Assembly: GCF_026735135.1 (NCBI RefSeq)
Contig: NZ_JAPQER010000002.1
Location: forward strand, 124,001 to 188,000
Direction of reading: 5' to 3'
Source of the DNA: Clostridium aestuarii
Lineage (GTDB): Bacteria; Bacillota; Clostridia; Clostridiales; Clostridiaceae
DNA: 64,000 bases
This document shows positions 53,740 through 63,223 of the stretch, one piece after another; the first letter of the stretch is position 1; every line of letters begins with the position of its first letter. Both the position numbers and the translations under genes were made by a program. Under the pieces are notes generated by a model that was given only the letters and a program-made list of their open reading frames with translations, did not search any database and was not told where the DNA came from.

Positions 53740-53986
53740 TCTATTAACTCCTTTACATATAATTTCTAATATAGCGAATTATGAAAGTATGAATTATAAC
53801 TAAGGTTTATTATATCATAGTATTATTTTTTTTAAAACAGTTATTCATAGTTTTACCTAATACAGCTTAATACATGTACATACTGTGAATTTAAATTTAT
53901 ACAATAAAACATTTATATCAAAATTTGTTCCTAAATTAATATTTTTAGAATATTAATATAGTAAGGTGCAGGAAAGGGGGAGAAAT

Positions 53987-56275
53987 ATGAATATGGAATT
54001 ATCATCCCGAGATGTAACATACAAATTTAATATTGAGGGTATTGATTTAGAAAAGTATAAAGATAATTTACCAGAATACACAGAAGAAGTTTATGATAAA
54101 ATAAAGACTGCATTAGAAATATATGAAGAGGGATTTAATGTTTATTTAATAGATGATTTTTCTAAAAATAAATTAGCAAATATTGAAAAATTTATAAATA
54201 ATATATTTGAAAATAGAGATAAACCTAAAGATATATGTTATGTTATAAAAGATGATGTTGAAAAACCAGTGTCCTTAATTTTATCGAATGGAAAAGGAAA
54301 GATATTAAAACAAAGTGTGATAGAATTGCAAGACACATATTATAATGTTATATATGATTTTTATAATAATTCTGTAAATAAAGAAAAAGACGAAATAATT
54401 GAAAATATTCAAAAGAAAAGAACGGAGCTTATAACAGAACTAATGCAAAATGCAAATAGTAAAGGATTTGAAATAAGATATGCTTCTAAAGGTTTTACAT
54501 TTATTCCACTTAAAGAAGAAGGAGTTATGACAGAAAAAGAATATGATGATTTAGATGCTGATAAAAAAGAGGAATTATTAAATAAAGTTTCAGAACTTAA
54601 AAATAAATCACAAGATATATTAAAAATATTAAAAAATATTGAGATTAGTGAAATTGAAAAGATACAAAACATTTTAATAAAATATTTGAAAGATGAAGTA
54701 GAAAATTTCAAAAAAAAGTATAAAGAAGAGTTTATATGTGATTCGAATGCTGTGGAATTTTTAACAGAAATGTGTAATGAAATAGAGAAAGAAATAGTAG
54801 AAAATTATTCTATGGTATATGAAGATGATGAAGCAGGTATTAATGAAATAATAATGAAATATGATGTTAATGTTTTAGTGGATAATAGTGAATTTTTAAG
54901 ACCTAGAGTTATTTTTGAAGAAGATCCTAGTGTGAATAATTTACTTGGAAGTATAGAATATAAAAATCAAAATGGAAATTATGTTACAGACTGTTCTTTA
55001 ATTAAGGGCGGTTCTTTATTAAAGGCAAATGAAGGTTGTATTATAATACGGGCTAATAGTCTTTTATCTAATCCTTCAACATATTATAATTTGAAAAAAA
55101 CTATAATGAATGAAAAAGTTGATTTTGACCACAATAAAGGATATGTTGAGCTTTTGTCTTTAAGTAGTTTAAATCCGGAACCGATTAGAAGTAAAGTAAA
55201 GGTAATATTGATAGGAGACTATCAAATTTATGATTTATTATATAATTATGATGAAGATTTTAAAAAGATATTTAAAATAAAAGCTCAATATAAACCAGTT
55301 GTGGATATTAATGAAAGTACTAAGGCAGCACTAGTAAATGAAATTTTAGAGATTTGTAATGATAAAAAATTAAAATCCTTAAATAAAGAAGCTATTAAGG
55401 AAGTTGCAAAATTTTTATCACGTAAAGCGGAAAATAAAAATAAACTATTTTTTAATGATGAAGAACTAAGTAAAATTCTTATGCTTTCTAATAATAAGGT
55501 TGTAAGTGAAAATAGAGATAATATTACAATAAAAGATATAATTGATATAGCAAATGATGAGGATTTGATAGAAAAAGAAATTAGAAATTACTATAAAGAT
55601 GGCAAAATACTGCTTAATGTAACAGATAAAAAAATAGGGCAAATCAATGCACTTTCTGTTATAGATTCTGGATATTTTAGTTTTGGAAAACCAATAAGAA
55701 TAACCTGCTCATGTTATAAAGGCGGAGGAGATATTATAGATGTTCAAAAACAGAGTGATATGAGTGGAAATATTCATGATAAAGCAGTTAACACCTTAAG
55801 GGGAGTTATAAATGGATGTTTCGGTAAATACAGTAAATTACCTGTAAATTTCCATTTGAGTTTTGAACAGATATATGGAAAAGTAGATGGAGATAGTGCT
55901 TCGGTTGCAGAATTTATTTGCATGATCTCAGCTTTAAGCAATATTCCTATAAAACAGAATATTGCTGTAACAGGTTCTATAAACCAATTTGGTGAAGTGC
56001 AGCCGGTTGGTGGTATTAATGAAAAAATAGAAGGATTCTTCAAAACTTGCAAATGTATTGATACTATTGAAAATAAAGGAGTTTTAATACCTTTTTCTAA
56101 TAAAGATAATTTAATTTTAAGCTATGAAATAGAAAAAGCTATAGGAGAAGGAAAATTCCACATATATACTATGAAGGATGTTAGGAATGCTGTAGAGACT
56201 TTAATGGGTGAATATAAAAAAGTTTTTTCTACTGCAAAGAAAGAAATAAGAAAATATTCTAAAATATTGCTGTAA
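53987..56275 (+). CDS. Lon-like serine protease with degenerate ATPase motifs
   Basis: A 762-residue protein of the LonB/AAA_32 family. The C-terminal protease domain (about 545-745) has the Ser-Lys dyad: VDGDSASVAEFICMISAL with the catalytic Ser, and GEVQPVGGINEKIEGFF with the Lys. In the N-terminal region the place of the P-loop reads GFNVYLIDDFSKNKLANIEK without GxxGxGK[ST], and the Walker B region reads GCIIIRANSLLSNP without an acidic residue. It may therefore act without ATP, like LonC-type enzymes. ATG 53987 follows AAAGGGGGAG; an earlier in-frame ATG has no ribosome site. Confidence 0.85.
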   Translation: MNMELSSRDVTYKFNIEGIDLEKYKDNLPEYTEEVYDKIKTALEIYEEGFNVYLIDDFSKNKLANIEKFINNIFENRDKPKDICYVIKDDVEKPVSLILSNGKGKILKQSVIELQDTYYNVIYDFYNNSVNKEKDEIIENIQKKRTELITELMQNANSKGFEIRYASKGFTFIPLKEEGVMTEKEYDDLDADKKEELLNKVSELKNKSQDILKILKNIEISEIEKIQNILIKYLKDEVENFKKKYKEEFICDSNAVEFLTEMCNEIEKEIVENYSMVYEDDEAGINEIIMKYDVNVLVDNSEFLRPRVIFEEDPSVNNLLGSIEYKNQNGNYVTDCSLIKGGSLLKANEGCIIIRANSLLSNPSTYYNLKKTIMNEKVDFDHNKGYVELLSLSSLNPEPIRSKVKVILIGDYQIYDLLYNYDEDFKKIFKIKAQYKPVVDINESTKAALVNEILEICNDKKLKSLNKEAIKEVAKFLSRKAENKNKLFFNDEELSKILMLSNNKVVSENRDNITIKDIIDIANDEDLIEKEIRNYYKDGKILLNVTDKKIGQINALSVIDSGYFSFGKPIRITCSCYKGGGDIIDVQKQSDMSGNIHDKAVNTLRGVINGCFGKYSKLPVNFHLSFEQIYGKVDGDSASVAEFICMISALSNIPIKQNIAVTGSINQFGEVQPVGGINEKIEGFFKTCKCIDTIENKGVLIPFSNKDNLILSYEIEKAIGEGKFHIYTMKDVRNAVETLMGEYKKVFSTAKKEIRKYSKILL

Positions 56276-56325
56276 TTACTTGACAGGTAGAAATTAATAA
56301 CGAAGAATAATAAAATTTTGGTAAA

Positions 56326-56369
56326 TCAAAATAAAAAACGTAGGCATTTGCCGACGTTTTTTATTTTGA
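56326..56369. terminator. Bidirectional terminator between lon-like gene and ychF
   Basis: A 16-bp outer stem (TCAAAATAAAAAACGT with its complement), one mismatch, then GGC/GCC and a 4-nt loop. T-runs lie on both sides. Confidence 0.85.
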
Positions 56370-56373
56370 AAAA

Positions 56374-57474
56374 TTAAACGTTAAATCTAAAATGTACTAT
56401 GTCTCCATCTTGCATTACATATTCTTTGCCTTCAAGCCTATAGAAGCCTTTTTCTTTTGCAGCTGCTTCAGAACCACATTCTATAAGTTTATTATAAGAG
56501 ATTATTTCAGCTCGAATGAAGCCTCTTTCAATATCGGAATGAATTTTACCAGCAGCTTGAGGTGCTTTAGTTCCTATTTCTATAGTCCAAGCTCTAACTT
56601 CATCACTACCAGATGTTAAGAAACTCATAAGACCTAGAAGAGAGTAGCTTGAATTTATTAACTTATTTAGTCCAGGTTCTTTTAAGCCATATTCAGATAA
56701 TAATTCATCTCTTTCTTCATCTTCAAGAGAAGATAATTCTTCTTCAATTTTAGCACATATAGTTACAACTTCTGAATTTTCTTCTTTAGCATAATCTTTA
56801 ACTTTTTTTACAAAATCATTTTCTATATTTCCTGATACAAGCTCTTCTTCAGAAATATTCGTTACATAAAGTATAGGTTTTGAAGTAATTAAAAATAAAT
56901 TTTTTACAATTATACTTTCATTTTCATCAAGTTCAAGAGTTCGTACAGGTTTATTTGCTTCAAGATGGGCTTTTACTTTTTCCATTACTGTAAGCTCAGC
57001 TTTAGCTTCTTTATTGCCTGAAGAACGAGCAGATTTGACTGTTCTTTCAAGCCGTCTTTCTAATACTTCAAGGTCTGCAAAGATTAATTCAAGATTTATT
57101 GTTTCAATATCACGAATAGGATCTACAGAACCTTCAACGTGCACTATGTTACTGTCTTCAAAACATCTAACAACATGGACGATTGCTTCAACTTCTCTTA
57201 TATGAGATAAAAACTTATTTCCAAGACCTTCGCCTTTGCTTGCTCCTTTAACTAGACCAGCAATATCATAAAACTCAACAGAAGCATATATTTTTTTCTT
57301 AGGGTTATACATTTTATCAAGTACATCTAATCTTTTATCTGGAACATTTACAACTCCAATATTGGGTTCTATGGTACAAAATGGATAGTTTGCAGATTCA
57401 GCTCCAGCTTTAGTTATTGCATTAAATAAAGTACTTTTTCCTACATTAGGTAAGCCTACAATTCCTAGCTTCAT
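56374..57474 (-). CDS. ychF: Redox-regulated ATPase YchF (Obg family)
   Basis: A conserved Obg-family P-loop protein that prefers ATP and associates with ribosomes. The 366-residue product has MKLGIVGLPNVGKSTLFNAI (G1), YDIAGLVKGASKGEGLGNKF (G3) and the C-terminal TGS domain with ARAWTIEIGTKAPQAAGKIH and the ending DGDIVHFRFNV. The catalytic His-containing and NxxE motifs are as in the family. A likely sigma-A promoter lies in the 57480-57530 region on the minus strand. Confidence 0.96.
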   Translation of the reverse strand: MKLGIVGLPNVGKSTLFNAITKAGAESANYPFCTIEPNIGVVNVPDKRLDVLDKMYNPKKKIYASVEFYDIAGLVKGASKGEGLGNKFLSHIREVEAIVHVVRCFEDSNIVHVEGSVDPIRDIETINLELIFADLEVLERRLERTVKSARSSGNKEAKAELTVMEKVKAHLEANKPVRTLELDENESIIVKNLFLITSKPILYVTNISEEELVSGNIENDFVKKVKDYAKEENSEVVTICAKIEEELSSLEDEERDELLSEYGLKEPGLNKLINSSYSLLGLMSFLTSGSDEVRAWTIEIGTKAPQAAGKIHSDIERGFIRAEIISYNKLIECGSEAAAKEKGFYRLEGKEYVMQDGDIVHFRFNV

Positions 57475-57931
57475 TTATGTACAGTCCTTTCTTTACTTAT
57501 TAGTATAATTTCCTAATAAATTATACTCTAGATTAGGTAGTATTTCAAGGAAGGTATGTAAATGTCAATATATAACAGGTTTCCATAAAAAATTATAGAA
57601 TATAATTTAATTTACTTTTAAATTTTATTAAAGTTTTTTAAATTATTAGAAGGAGTTTTTAGTTTTTTATAGAATACTAAGAAAAGTAGTGAATTATTTA
57701 AATATCATACTAAGTATTTTAGAAAAAATTAATTTGAGCATTTGTGCCACAAAATCTTTTAGAATATGCTAATCCTAAAAAGGAAATAGTAAGTATTAGA
57801 GTAATAAATAGACTTAAGATATGGAGCAAGAAAAAATGGGATAAATATAATAATTTAAATGTAGATTTTAATTGAGATAGTAGTAAAAATTGATAAACTA
57901 GGAATATAAAGGACAGAAGGAGAATATTTGA
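57475..57931. other. 457-bp gap between divergent ychF and rsmH
   Basis: There is no convincing gene. The left 60 bases hold the ychF leader and -10-like TATAAT sequences on the minus strand. The rest is AT-rich with stops in all frames. mraZ, which precedes rsmH in most Firmicutes division clusters, is not present here. Confidence 0.55.
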
Positions 57932-58864
57932 ATGATAGAGTTTAAGCATGTATCAGTATTATTAAATGAAGTAATAGAATCACTTGATATAAAAGAAGAT
58001 GGAATATATGTAGATTGTACACTTGGTGGCGCGGGTCATTCAAAGGAAATATTAAAAAAATTATCTAATAAGGGTAGACTTATTGGTATTGATCAAGATA
58101 CAAATGCTCTTAAAGCTGCAAAAGAGAGATTGAAAGAATATTCTAATGTAACTTATGTTCATGATAATTTTTATAATATAGATAATATTTTAAAAGAACT
58201 TAATATAAATAAAGTTGATGGTATACTAATGGATTTAGGAGTATCTTCATATCAATTAGATACTACTGAAAGAGGATTTAGTTATATGAGAGATGCGTCC
58301 CTTGATATGAGAATGAATACAGAAAATGAGTTTTCGGCATATGATATCATAAATAGTTATAGCGAAACTGATATTTTTAGAATTATCAAGGAATATGGAG
58401 AAGAACGATTTGCTAAAAAAATAGCAAGATTTATTGTAGAAAGAAGAACAGAGAAACCTATAGAAACAACTCTTGAACTTGTAGACATTATAAAAAGTGC
58501 TATACCAGCTAAATTCCAAAGAAAGGGTCATCCAGCAAAAAAAACATTTCAAGCTATTAGAATAGAAGTTAATAAAGAATTAGAAATATTGAATCAGGCT
58601 GTTGAAGATAGTGTAGAAAGTTTAAATATTGGAGGAAGACTAACAATAATTACATTCCATTCACTAGAGGATAGAATTATAAAAGTTAAGTATAAGAAAC
58701 TTGAAAATCCATGCACTTGTCCAAAAGAATTTCCTATATGTATTTGTGGTAAAAAACCTATAGTAAAGGTTTTAACAAGAAAACCTATAGAACCAACAGA
58801 AGAGGAAAAAGAACTTAATTCAAGAAGTAAAAGTGCTAAGCTTAGAGTGTTAGAAAAGATTTAG
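57932..58864 (+). CDS. rsmH: 16S rRNA (cytosine-1402-N4)-methyltransferase RsmH
   Basis: It methylates C1402 of 16S rRNA. The 310-residue product has [15 protein letters not shown] at the start, the SAM-binding [17 protein letters not shown] (about 29-45), [20 protein letters not shown] and [11 protein letters not shown], with the Cys cluster [15 protein letters not shown] near the end. It is the first gene of the division/cell-wall cluster here. AGGAG lies 10 nt before ATG 57932. Confidence 0.96.
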   Translation: MIEFKHVSVLLNEVIESLDIKEDGIYVDCTLGGAGHSKEILKKLSNKGRLIGIDQDTNALKAAKERLKEYSNVTYVHDNFYNIDNILKELNINKVDGILMDLGVSSYQLDTTERGFSYMRDASLDMRMNTENEFSAYDIINSYSETDIFRIIKEYGEERFAKKIARFIVERRTEKPIETTLELVDIIKSAIPAKFQRKGHPAKKTFQAIRIEVNKELEILNQAVEDSVESLNIGGRLTIITFHSLEDRIIKVKYKKLENPCTCPKEFPICICGKKPIVKVLTRKPIEPTEEEKELNSRSKSAKLRVLEKI

Positions 58865-58891
58865 TTCTAAATTGGGAATGGAGGGAATAAA

Positions 58892-59389
58892 GTGATAGTG
58901 GCGAACAAAAAAAATACTGTAAATGGTAACAATGCTTTAGCTCCAGAATATGTTCCTTCAAGAGGAATAAATGATCATAAATACAAAGATTTAAAGCAAT
59001 CTAAGAAAGATCATAAAAAAATTAATAAACAAAAACAAATTAGATCAAAGACAAGTGTGCTAAGAAATATAATATTAGCATTTACAGTATGTATCACTTT
59101 AGTATATAGATATTCTTTAATATACAATATGGAAAAAGATATACTCGATATAAAAAAGCAGATTTCAAAAGTTAATGCAGAAAATGAAAATTTAAGAATA
59201 GGTCTGCTTATGTTTAATAATATAGAGAGTATTGAACGAAATGCTATAGATAATCTAAATATGATTCCTAAAAGTAGAGCTAATGCAGTGTATGCCAATT
59301 TAGAAAAAAATAATTTTAATGAAATAACAAAAGTTAAGGATAAGTCTAATGAAAGTGTACTAGCCAAGATAAAGAAGATACTGTTCTAA
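58892..59389 (+). CDS. ftsL: FtsL-like cell division protein
   Basis: A 165-residue bitopic protein: basic cytoplasmic tail (1-60), membrane helix (NIILAFTVCITLVYRYSL, about 62-80) and a septum-initiator coiled coil (IKKQISKVNAENENLRIGL, about 90-110) with NLNMIPKSRANAVY, as in FtsL/DivIC relatives. Position between rsmH and spoVD is that of ftsL. The start is GTG 58892 after GGAGGG. Confidence 0.85.
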   Translation: MIVANKKNTVNGNNALAPEYVPSRGINDHKYKDLKQSKKDHKKINKQKQIRSKTSVLRNIILAFTVCITLVYRYSLIYNMEKDILDIKKQISKVNAENENLRIGLLMFNNIESIERNAIDNLNMIPKSRANAVYANLEKNNFNEITKVKDKSNESVLAKIKKILF

Positions 59390-59404
59390 CGGAGGTAAGA
59401 TATT

Positions 59405-61591
59405 GTGGCTAAAAAAGAATATAGAGACAAAGTTATAATAAAACAAAGGATGCTAGGGGTTTTTGGCATACTTTTTCTTTTGTTTTTTGGACTAGTATGT
59501 AGATTGTCGTATTTGATGATAGTTAAATCTGGCGAATACAAAAACATTGCAACAGCACAATGGACAAACGAAGTGAAAATTGATGCTAGAAGGGGAAAGA
59601 TACTTGATAGAAATGGACATGAACTTGCTGTAAGTGCTAATGTATATAGAGTAGATTTAGATATGAATACTCTTAGAAAAACTAAAGATAAGAATAATAT
59701 TTCCTATGAAGATATAGCAGTTAAGTTGGCTGATGCGATAGACATGGAGAAAGATGAAATAATAAAGATTTTAAATAAAAAATTGCCTAATGGATTACCG
59801 ATGGGATCTGCTACATTAAAAAGAAGAATTGAAAAAGAGGAAGCTGATAAAGTTAGAAACTTAAAAATTAGAGGAGTTATTGTTTCACCAGATACAAAGA
59901 GATATTATCCTAATGGAAATTTTTTAGCACATGTATTAGGACATACTAGGTCAGATGGAAAAGGGTTAACAGGAGTAGAACTTAAGTATAATAAATATTT
60001 AGCTGGTATACCTGGAGTTAAAATATCGGAAACAGACATAAAAAAACAAGAGCTACCTTATACTATTTCAGAATATACAAAACCTGTTCCAGGAAATGAT
60101 ATAATATTGACTATAGAAGATATGATACAGCATTTTTGTGAAAAAGCTGCAGAGCAGGCTTTAATTGATAATAAGGCTAAAGCAGTTACTATAATTGCTA
60201 TGAATCCTCAAAATGGAGAAATACTAGGTATGGCTAATAAACCCGATTACAATCCAAATTCTCCATGGGAAGAAGGAATAAGTTTTGGTGAGCTTCAGAA
60301 AAAATGGAGAAATAGGGCAGTAAGTGATACTTTTGAACCAGGTTCAATATTTAAAGTAATAACAGGGGCAGCAGCTATGTCAGAAAAGGTAATAGATGAA
60401 GATTCTTATACAATTACTTGTCATGGTGGCAAGAAGATAGGAAGAAGAACACTTCACTGCTGGAATTGGAGAAAAGGAGGACATGGAACAGAAAAGTTTG
60501 TTGATATCTTTAAAAATTCTTGTAATGTAGGTTTTATGGATTTAGGAGAAAGACTAGGTGCAGAAAGATTAAATAAATATATTAAAGCATTTGGATTTGG
60601 ACAGAAAACAGGAATAGATCTTCCAGGTGAAGCACGAGGTATAGTGAAAAAAACAGAAAATATAAGTGAAACAGATTTAGCTACAATATCATTTGGACAG
60701 ACTAATACAGTAACTTGCATTCAGTATTTAGCAGCTTTAAATACTATAGCAAATGGTGGGGTTTGGATAAGACCACATGTTATGAAAGAAATTGTACATT
60801 ATGATGAAAATAATGAGAAAATAATAGATAAAAAATTTGAGAATAATGGTAAAAAACGAATAGCAGATGAAGATGTTATGGCTAGATTAAGAGGTTATCT
60901 TGAAAAAGTTGTTTCAGAAGGAGGAGGCGGAAAGGCGGCTGTAGAAGGATATAATATAGGAGGTAAAACTGGTACTGCTCAAAAGGTTGTGAATGGCAGA
61001 TATGCTTCAGGTAAGTATATAGCTTCTTTTGCAGGAATAGCACCAGTTTCGGCTAATAAGAAACCTAAGATTACACTGCTTATATCAATAGATGAACCGG
61101 ATCCTTCTAATTATTATGGAGGACAGATTGCAGCACCAGTTGCAAAACAAGTTTTTACTGATATATTTAATTATTTGGCTTTAAAAGAAAATAACATAGA
61201 TAGTATGGTTCAAAATGTTGTTATTCCTGAAGTAAGAGGTTTAAAAAAGAGTGAAGCTATAAAGGTTTTACAAAAATCAAAATTAAATTATAAAATTGAT
61301 GGAAAGGGAGAATATATTGTAGATATAACACCTAAACCAGGATATTCTGTAGAGGAAGGCAGAAAAATACAGCTTTACACAGGTACATCAAAAAATTATA
61401 ATAAGGAAGTAGCAGTTCCAAACTTAAAAGGTTATAACAAAGAGAAAGCAGAAAAATTACTAAAAAATTTAGGAATTAAAGCTAAAATTATAGGTAAAGG
61501 AGTAGTTAATGAACAAAGCATAGGTTCAGGTCAAAAAATCAATAGAGATACTACTACAATTGTTCTTAAGCTAAAAGAAATAGGAGATTAA
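59405..61591 (+). CDS. spoVD: Penicillin-binding protein SpoVD (FtsI family)
   Basis: A transpeptidase for peptidoglycan, in this position either septal or spore-cortex. The 728-residue protein has an N-terminal membrane helix (about 16-36), the PBP dimer domain and the transpeptidase domain with EPGSIFKVITG (Ser314), SCN in NSCNVGFMDLG and KTGTAQK (Lys521). Two PASTA repeats (VVIPEVRGLKKSEAIKVL, about 600-660; VPNLKGYNKEKAEKLLK, about 670-725) end the protein, typical of SpoVD. It indicates a spore-former. The start is GTG 59405 after GGAGG. Confidence 0.93.
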   Translation: MAKKEYRDKVIIKQRMLGVFGILFLLFFGLVCRLSYLMIVKSGEYKNIATAQWTNEVKIDARRGKILDRNGHELAVSANVYRVDLDMNTLRKTKDKNNISYEDIAVKLADAIDMEKDEIIKILNKKLPNGLPMGSATLKRRIEKEEADKVRNLKIRGVIVSPDTKRYYPNGNFLAHVLGHTRSDGKGLTGVELKYNKYLAGIPGVKISETDIKKQELPYTISEYTKPVPGNDIILTIEDMIQHFCEKAAEQALIDNKAKAVTIIAMNPQNGEILGMANKPDYNPNSPWEEGISFGELQKKWRNRAVSDTFEPGSIFKVITGAAAMSEKVIDEDSYTITCHGGKKIGRRTLHCWNWRKGGHGTEKFVDIFKNSCNVGFMDLGERLGAERLNKYIKAFGFGQKTGIDLPGEARGIVKKTENISETDLATISFGQTNTVTCIQYLAALNTIANGGVWIRPHVMKEIVHYDENNEKIIDKKFENNGKKRIADEDVMARLRGYLEKVVSEGGGGKAAVEGYNIGGKTGTAQKVVNGRYASGKYIASFAGIAPVSANKKPKITLLISIDEPDPSNYYGGQIAAPVAKQVFTDIFNYLALKENNIDSMVQNVVIPEVRGLKKSEAIKVLQKSKLNYKIDGKGEYIVDITPKPGYSVEEGRKIQLYTGTSKNYNKEVAVPNLKGYNKEKAEKLLKNLGIKAKIIGKGVVNEQSIGSGQKINRDTTTIVLKLKEIGD

Positions 61592-61715
61592 ATTTATTTT
61601 AGCGGTTGGACATATATATTAAATAATGAAAACAAGACAATAGTAAATCAATAAAATTTTAAGGCAAAGCTATGATAAGTAGCCAAAGAAAAAATTATTG
61701 AAGAAAAAATTATCA

Positions 61716-61750
61716 AATGTGATTAGCAAGGGAAATGTGCTAATCACATT
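61716..61750 (+). promoter_or_regulatory. 12-bp stem-loop in the murE leader
   Basis: AATGTGATTAGC / GCTAATCACATT (61716-61727, 61739-61750) with loop AAGGGAAATGT. The loop resembles those of the flagellinolysin leaders (AAGGGAA), but the gene is not flagellar and there is no CAAGGAGG next to it. No T-tract follows, so it is not a clear terminator. It stands alone in the 186-nt gap after spoVD. Confidence 0.5.
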
Positions 61751-61777
61751 AATTTGTAAATTATAGAGGTGATAGGT

Positions 61778-63223
61778 ATGAAGCTTTTAGAAATACTAAA
61801 AGGATTAAATTATAAAGTTATTAAGGGAAATATTAGTGTAGATATTAATAAAATAGAATATGATTCACGTAAAATTGAAAAAGGAGATATGTTTGTTTGT
61901 ATAGAAGGGTTTAGTGTTGACGGACATAAATATATAGAAAGTGCTTATGATAAAGGGGCTGCTGTAGTTATGTGCAGTAAGCAGTTGGCAAATTTACCAG
62001 ATTGTATTGTGATAAAAGTAGATAATACTAGAGAAGCACTTGCAGTTGGTGCATCCAATTTTTATGATAAGCCATCAGAAAAAATGAAATTAATAGGTAT
62101 TACAGGAACAAATGGAAAAACTACATCTACATATATGATAAAATCGATTTTTCAACATTCTGGATATAAAACAGGACTTATAGGAACTATTGCTAATTAT
62201 GTTGGAGAAAAAAAGATAAAAACTGAAAGAACTACTCCTGAATCATTAGAACTTCATAAGCTTTTTAATAAAATGGTAGTTGAAAATGTTAAATATTGTA
62301 TAATGGAGGTTTCATCTCATTCGTTAAGTTTAGATAGAGTATATGGATTAAAATTTGATGAAGCTATTTTTACAAATTTAACACAAGATCATTTAGATTT
62401 TCATAAAAATTTTGAAAATTACTATAAGGCAAAATTAAGGTTGTTTAAAAACACCAATAATTCTGTTATAAATATTGATGATAATTATGGTAAGAGAATA
62501 TATAAGGATATCATACAAAATAAAATTACATATTCAACTGAAGGACATGGGGATGTTATGGCTAAAAATATAATTCCTCATTCTAGAGGAATAGAGTTTG
62601 ATTTATATTATAAAGAACAAAGTGTACATGTTAATTTGGGTATTCCTGGAAGATATAATATTTATAATGCATTATGTAGTGCAGCTGCGTGCATTAATGA
62701 AGGTATATCACTAAAAAATATTAAAGAGGGACTTGAAAATGTGGTAGTTCCAGGAAGATGTGAAATAGTTACTAAAGAATATGATTTAGGCTTTGATGTT
62801 ATTATTGATTATGCTCATACTCCAGATGGGCTTGAAAATATATTAAATACTGCAAGGGAATTTACAAAAGGAAAACTTATAAGTGTATTTGGGTGTGGTG
62901 GAGATAGAGATAGAACTAAAAGACCTATAATGGGAAGGTTAGGATCAGAAATATCTGATATTGCAATAGTAACTTCAGATAATCCAAGAACGGAAAATCC
63001 TGATTTAATAATAGAAGATGTAATAAAAGGAATTGAAAAAGATAATTACATTGTAGTTGAAAACCGTAGAGCAGCAATAAAGAAAGCGATAGAAATAGCT
63101 AAAAAAGGTGATATTGTTGTTGTTGCAGGTAAAGGACATGAAGATTATCAGATTTTAAAGGATAGAGTTATACATTTTGATGAAAGAGAAGTTGTGAAAC
63201 AGATTATAGAGGAGGTGCGTTAG
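61778..63223 (+). CDS. murE: UDP-MurNAc-L-Ala-D-Glu:meso-diaminopimelate ligase MurE
   Basis: It adds meso-DAP to the peptidoglycan precursor. The 481-residue product has the Mur ligase ATP motif [14 protein letters not shown] (about 106-119), [18 protein letters not shown] near the N-terminus, and DNPR (401-404), the motif that selects meso-DAP over lysine. ATG 61778 follows AGAGGTGAT; GTG 61769 is inside that site. murF begins directly after the stop. Confidence 0.95.
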   Translation: MKLLEILKGLNYKVIKGNISVDINKIEYDSRKIEKGDMFVCIEGFSVDGHKYIESAYDKGAAVVMCSKQLANLPDCIVIKVDNTREALAVGASNFYDKPSEKMKLIGITGTNGKTTSTYMIKSIFQHSGYKTGLIGTIANYVGEKKIKTERTTPESLELHKLFNKMVVENVKYCIMEVSSHSLSLDRVYGLKFDEAIFTNLTQDHLDFHKNFENYYKAKLRLFKNTNNSVINIDDNYGKRIYKDIIQNKITYSTEGHGDVMAKNIIPHSRGIEFDLYYKEQSVHVNLGIPGRYNIYNALCSAAACINEGISLKNIKEGLENVVVPGRCEIVTKEYDLGFDVIIDYAHTPDGLENILNTAREFTKGKLISVFGCGGDRDRTKRPIMGRLGSEISDIAIVTSDNPRTENPDLIIEDVIKGIEKDNYIVVENRRAAIKKAIEIAKKGDIVVVAGKGHEDYQILKDRVIHFDEREVVKQIIEEVR

